The notes beneath the pieces are model-generated. The model was not told where the DNA came from and searched no databases. It was given only the letters and a program-made list of their open reading frames with translations. The translations under genes were made by a program, and so were the position numbers. From Pseudomonadota bacterium (GTDB lineage: Bacteria; Pseudomonadota; Gammaproteobacteria; Steroidobacterales; Steroidobacteraceae): a stretch of 6,389 bases of DNA. Location of the stretch: positions 1-6,389 of the forward strand of contig CANGMU010000137.1 of assembly GCA_947454665.1 (NCBI GenBank). The letters are read 5' to 3'. Shown here piece after piece: positions 5,998-6,389 of this stretch (within the stretch, counting starts at the first letter, position 1; each line of letters begins with the position of its first letter).

Positions 5998-6389
5998 ATG
6001 CAGGAAGAAAGGATCGTCTCGAACGGCGCGGGACGCGACGAGGAACAACAGGACCGGGCCATCCGCCCGAAGCGCCTGGCCGACTACGTCGGCCAGGAAG
6101 CCGTGAAATCCCAGCTCGACATCTTCGTGTCTGCCGCACGCGGTCGCAGCGAGGCGCTCGACCATGTGCTGATCTTCGGACCTCCGGGTCTGGGCAAGAC
6201 CACGCTCGCGCACATCCTTGCGGCGGAGCTGGGCGTGAACCTGCGCCAGACATCGGGCCCCGTGCTGGAGCGGCCCGGCGACCTTGCCGCCATCCTCACC
6301 AACCTGCAGCCGCGCGACCTGCTGTTCGTCGACGAGATCCACCGCCTGAGCCCCATCGTGGAAGAAGTCCTCTATCCCGCGATGGAGGA
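5998..6389 (+). CDS. ruvB: RuvB, Holliday junction branch-migration ATPase (3' end missing)
   Basis: RuvB is the AAA+ hexameric motor that drives branch migration on RuvA-bound junctions. About 130 of the usual ~340 residues are inside the window, and the frame is open at the end. IRPKRLADYVGQ opens the ATPase domain. Walker A is GPPGLGKTT (61-69), and Walker B is LLFVDEIHRL with Asp112 and Glu113. The stretch RQTSGPVLERPGDLAAIL, between the Walker motifs, is typical of the family. The last visible residues, EEVLYPAME, are also canonical. A second ATG two codons upstream (5992) would add Met-Ser; I prefer 5998 because of GGAG spacing. The gene follows the ruvA stop by 19 bases (13 for the alternative start) and belongs to the same operon. 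Sensor II and the winged-helix domain lie beyond the window. Confidence 0.96.
   Translation, partial: MQEERIVSNGAGRDEEQQDRAIRPKRLADYVGQEAVKSQLDIFVSAARGRSEALDHVLIFGPPGLGKTTLAHILAAELGVNLRQTSGPVLERPGDLAAILTNLQPRDLLFVDEIHRLSPIVEEVLYPAME

Noticed and set aside
4311..6062. A 583-codon minus-strand frame opposite the yebC-like gene, ruvC and ruvA
   Set aside because: It spans several well-supported plus-strand genes and has low-complexity composition with no domain signature, so it is a shadow frame.
1..6389. Mobile element, prophage, CRISPR array, tRNA or defence island
   Set aside because: No transposase or integrase motifs, direct repeat arrays, tRNA-like segments or compositional breaks were noticed. 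All frames with family resemblance are housekeeping genes.

Overview
The window is a GC-rich chromosomal segment of ordinary housekeeping character, almost certainly from a proteobacterium of the beta/gamma group. The main reason is a RelA of the monofunctional type (EFDD motif in the synthetase domain, degenerate hydrolase domain), which is characteristic of Beta- and Gammaproteobacteria. The yebC-ruvC-ruvA-ruvB order and the sucB-lpd pair also fit. A high-GC gammaproteobacterium is my best guess, but the sequence alone does not fix the genus. No mobile element, CRISPR array, tRNA, rRNA or phage gene is visible. There is no gene-free stretch longer than about 70 bases.

Layout. Bases 1-795 hold the 3' part of sucB (E2 of 2-oxoglutarate dehydrogenase), cut by the window edge. 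Four bases later comes lpd (E3 of the same complex, 800-2230). The two are clearly one operon, whose upstream member would be expected to be sucA. A 10-bp GC-rich hairpin fills the 43-bp gap between lpd and the convergent relA gene (2274-4274 or 4301, minus strand). On the other side of relA a 66-bp divergent intergenic region leads to a plus-strand cluster: a short yebC-like gene (4341-4814), ruvC (from 4795, overlapping it), ruvA (5391-5978, ATGA overlap with ruvC) and the start of ruvB (from 5998, cut by the window end).

How the genes work together. SucB and Lpd carry the acyl-transfer and lipoamide-reoxidation steps of the 2-oxoglutarate dehydrogenase complex. RelA makes (p)ppGpp on stalled ribosomes. 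RuvA, RuvB and RuvC form the Holliday-junction branch-migration and resolution machinery. All key catalytic residues that lie inside the window are present in these proteins.

The most unusual object is the YebC-like gene. It sits in the canonical yebC position directly before ruvC, but it encodes only about 157 residues, has no N-terminal domain, and has lost the conserved TDNRNRT-type loop. It keeps an open frame and a plausible GTG start. Secondary points are an exact 31-residue N-terminal extension on RuvC if its ATG is used, a perfect 14-bp dyad in the tiny divergent promoter region, and a proline-rich linker in RelA.
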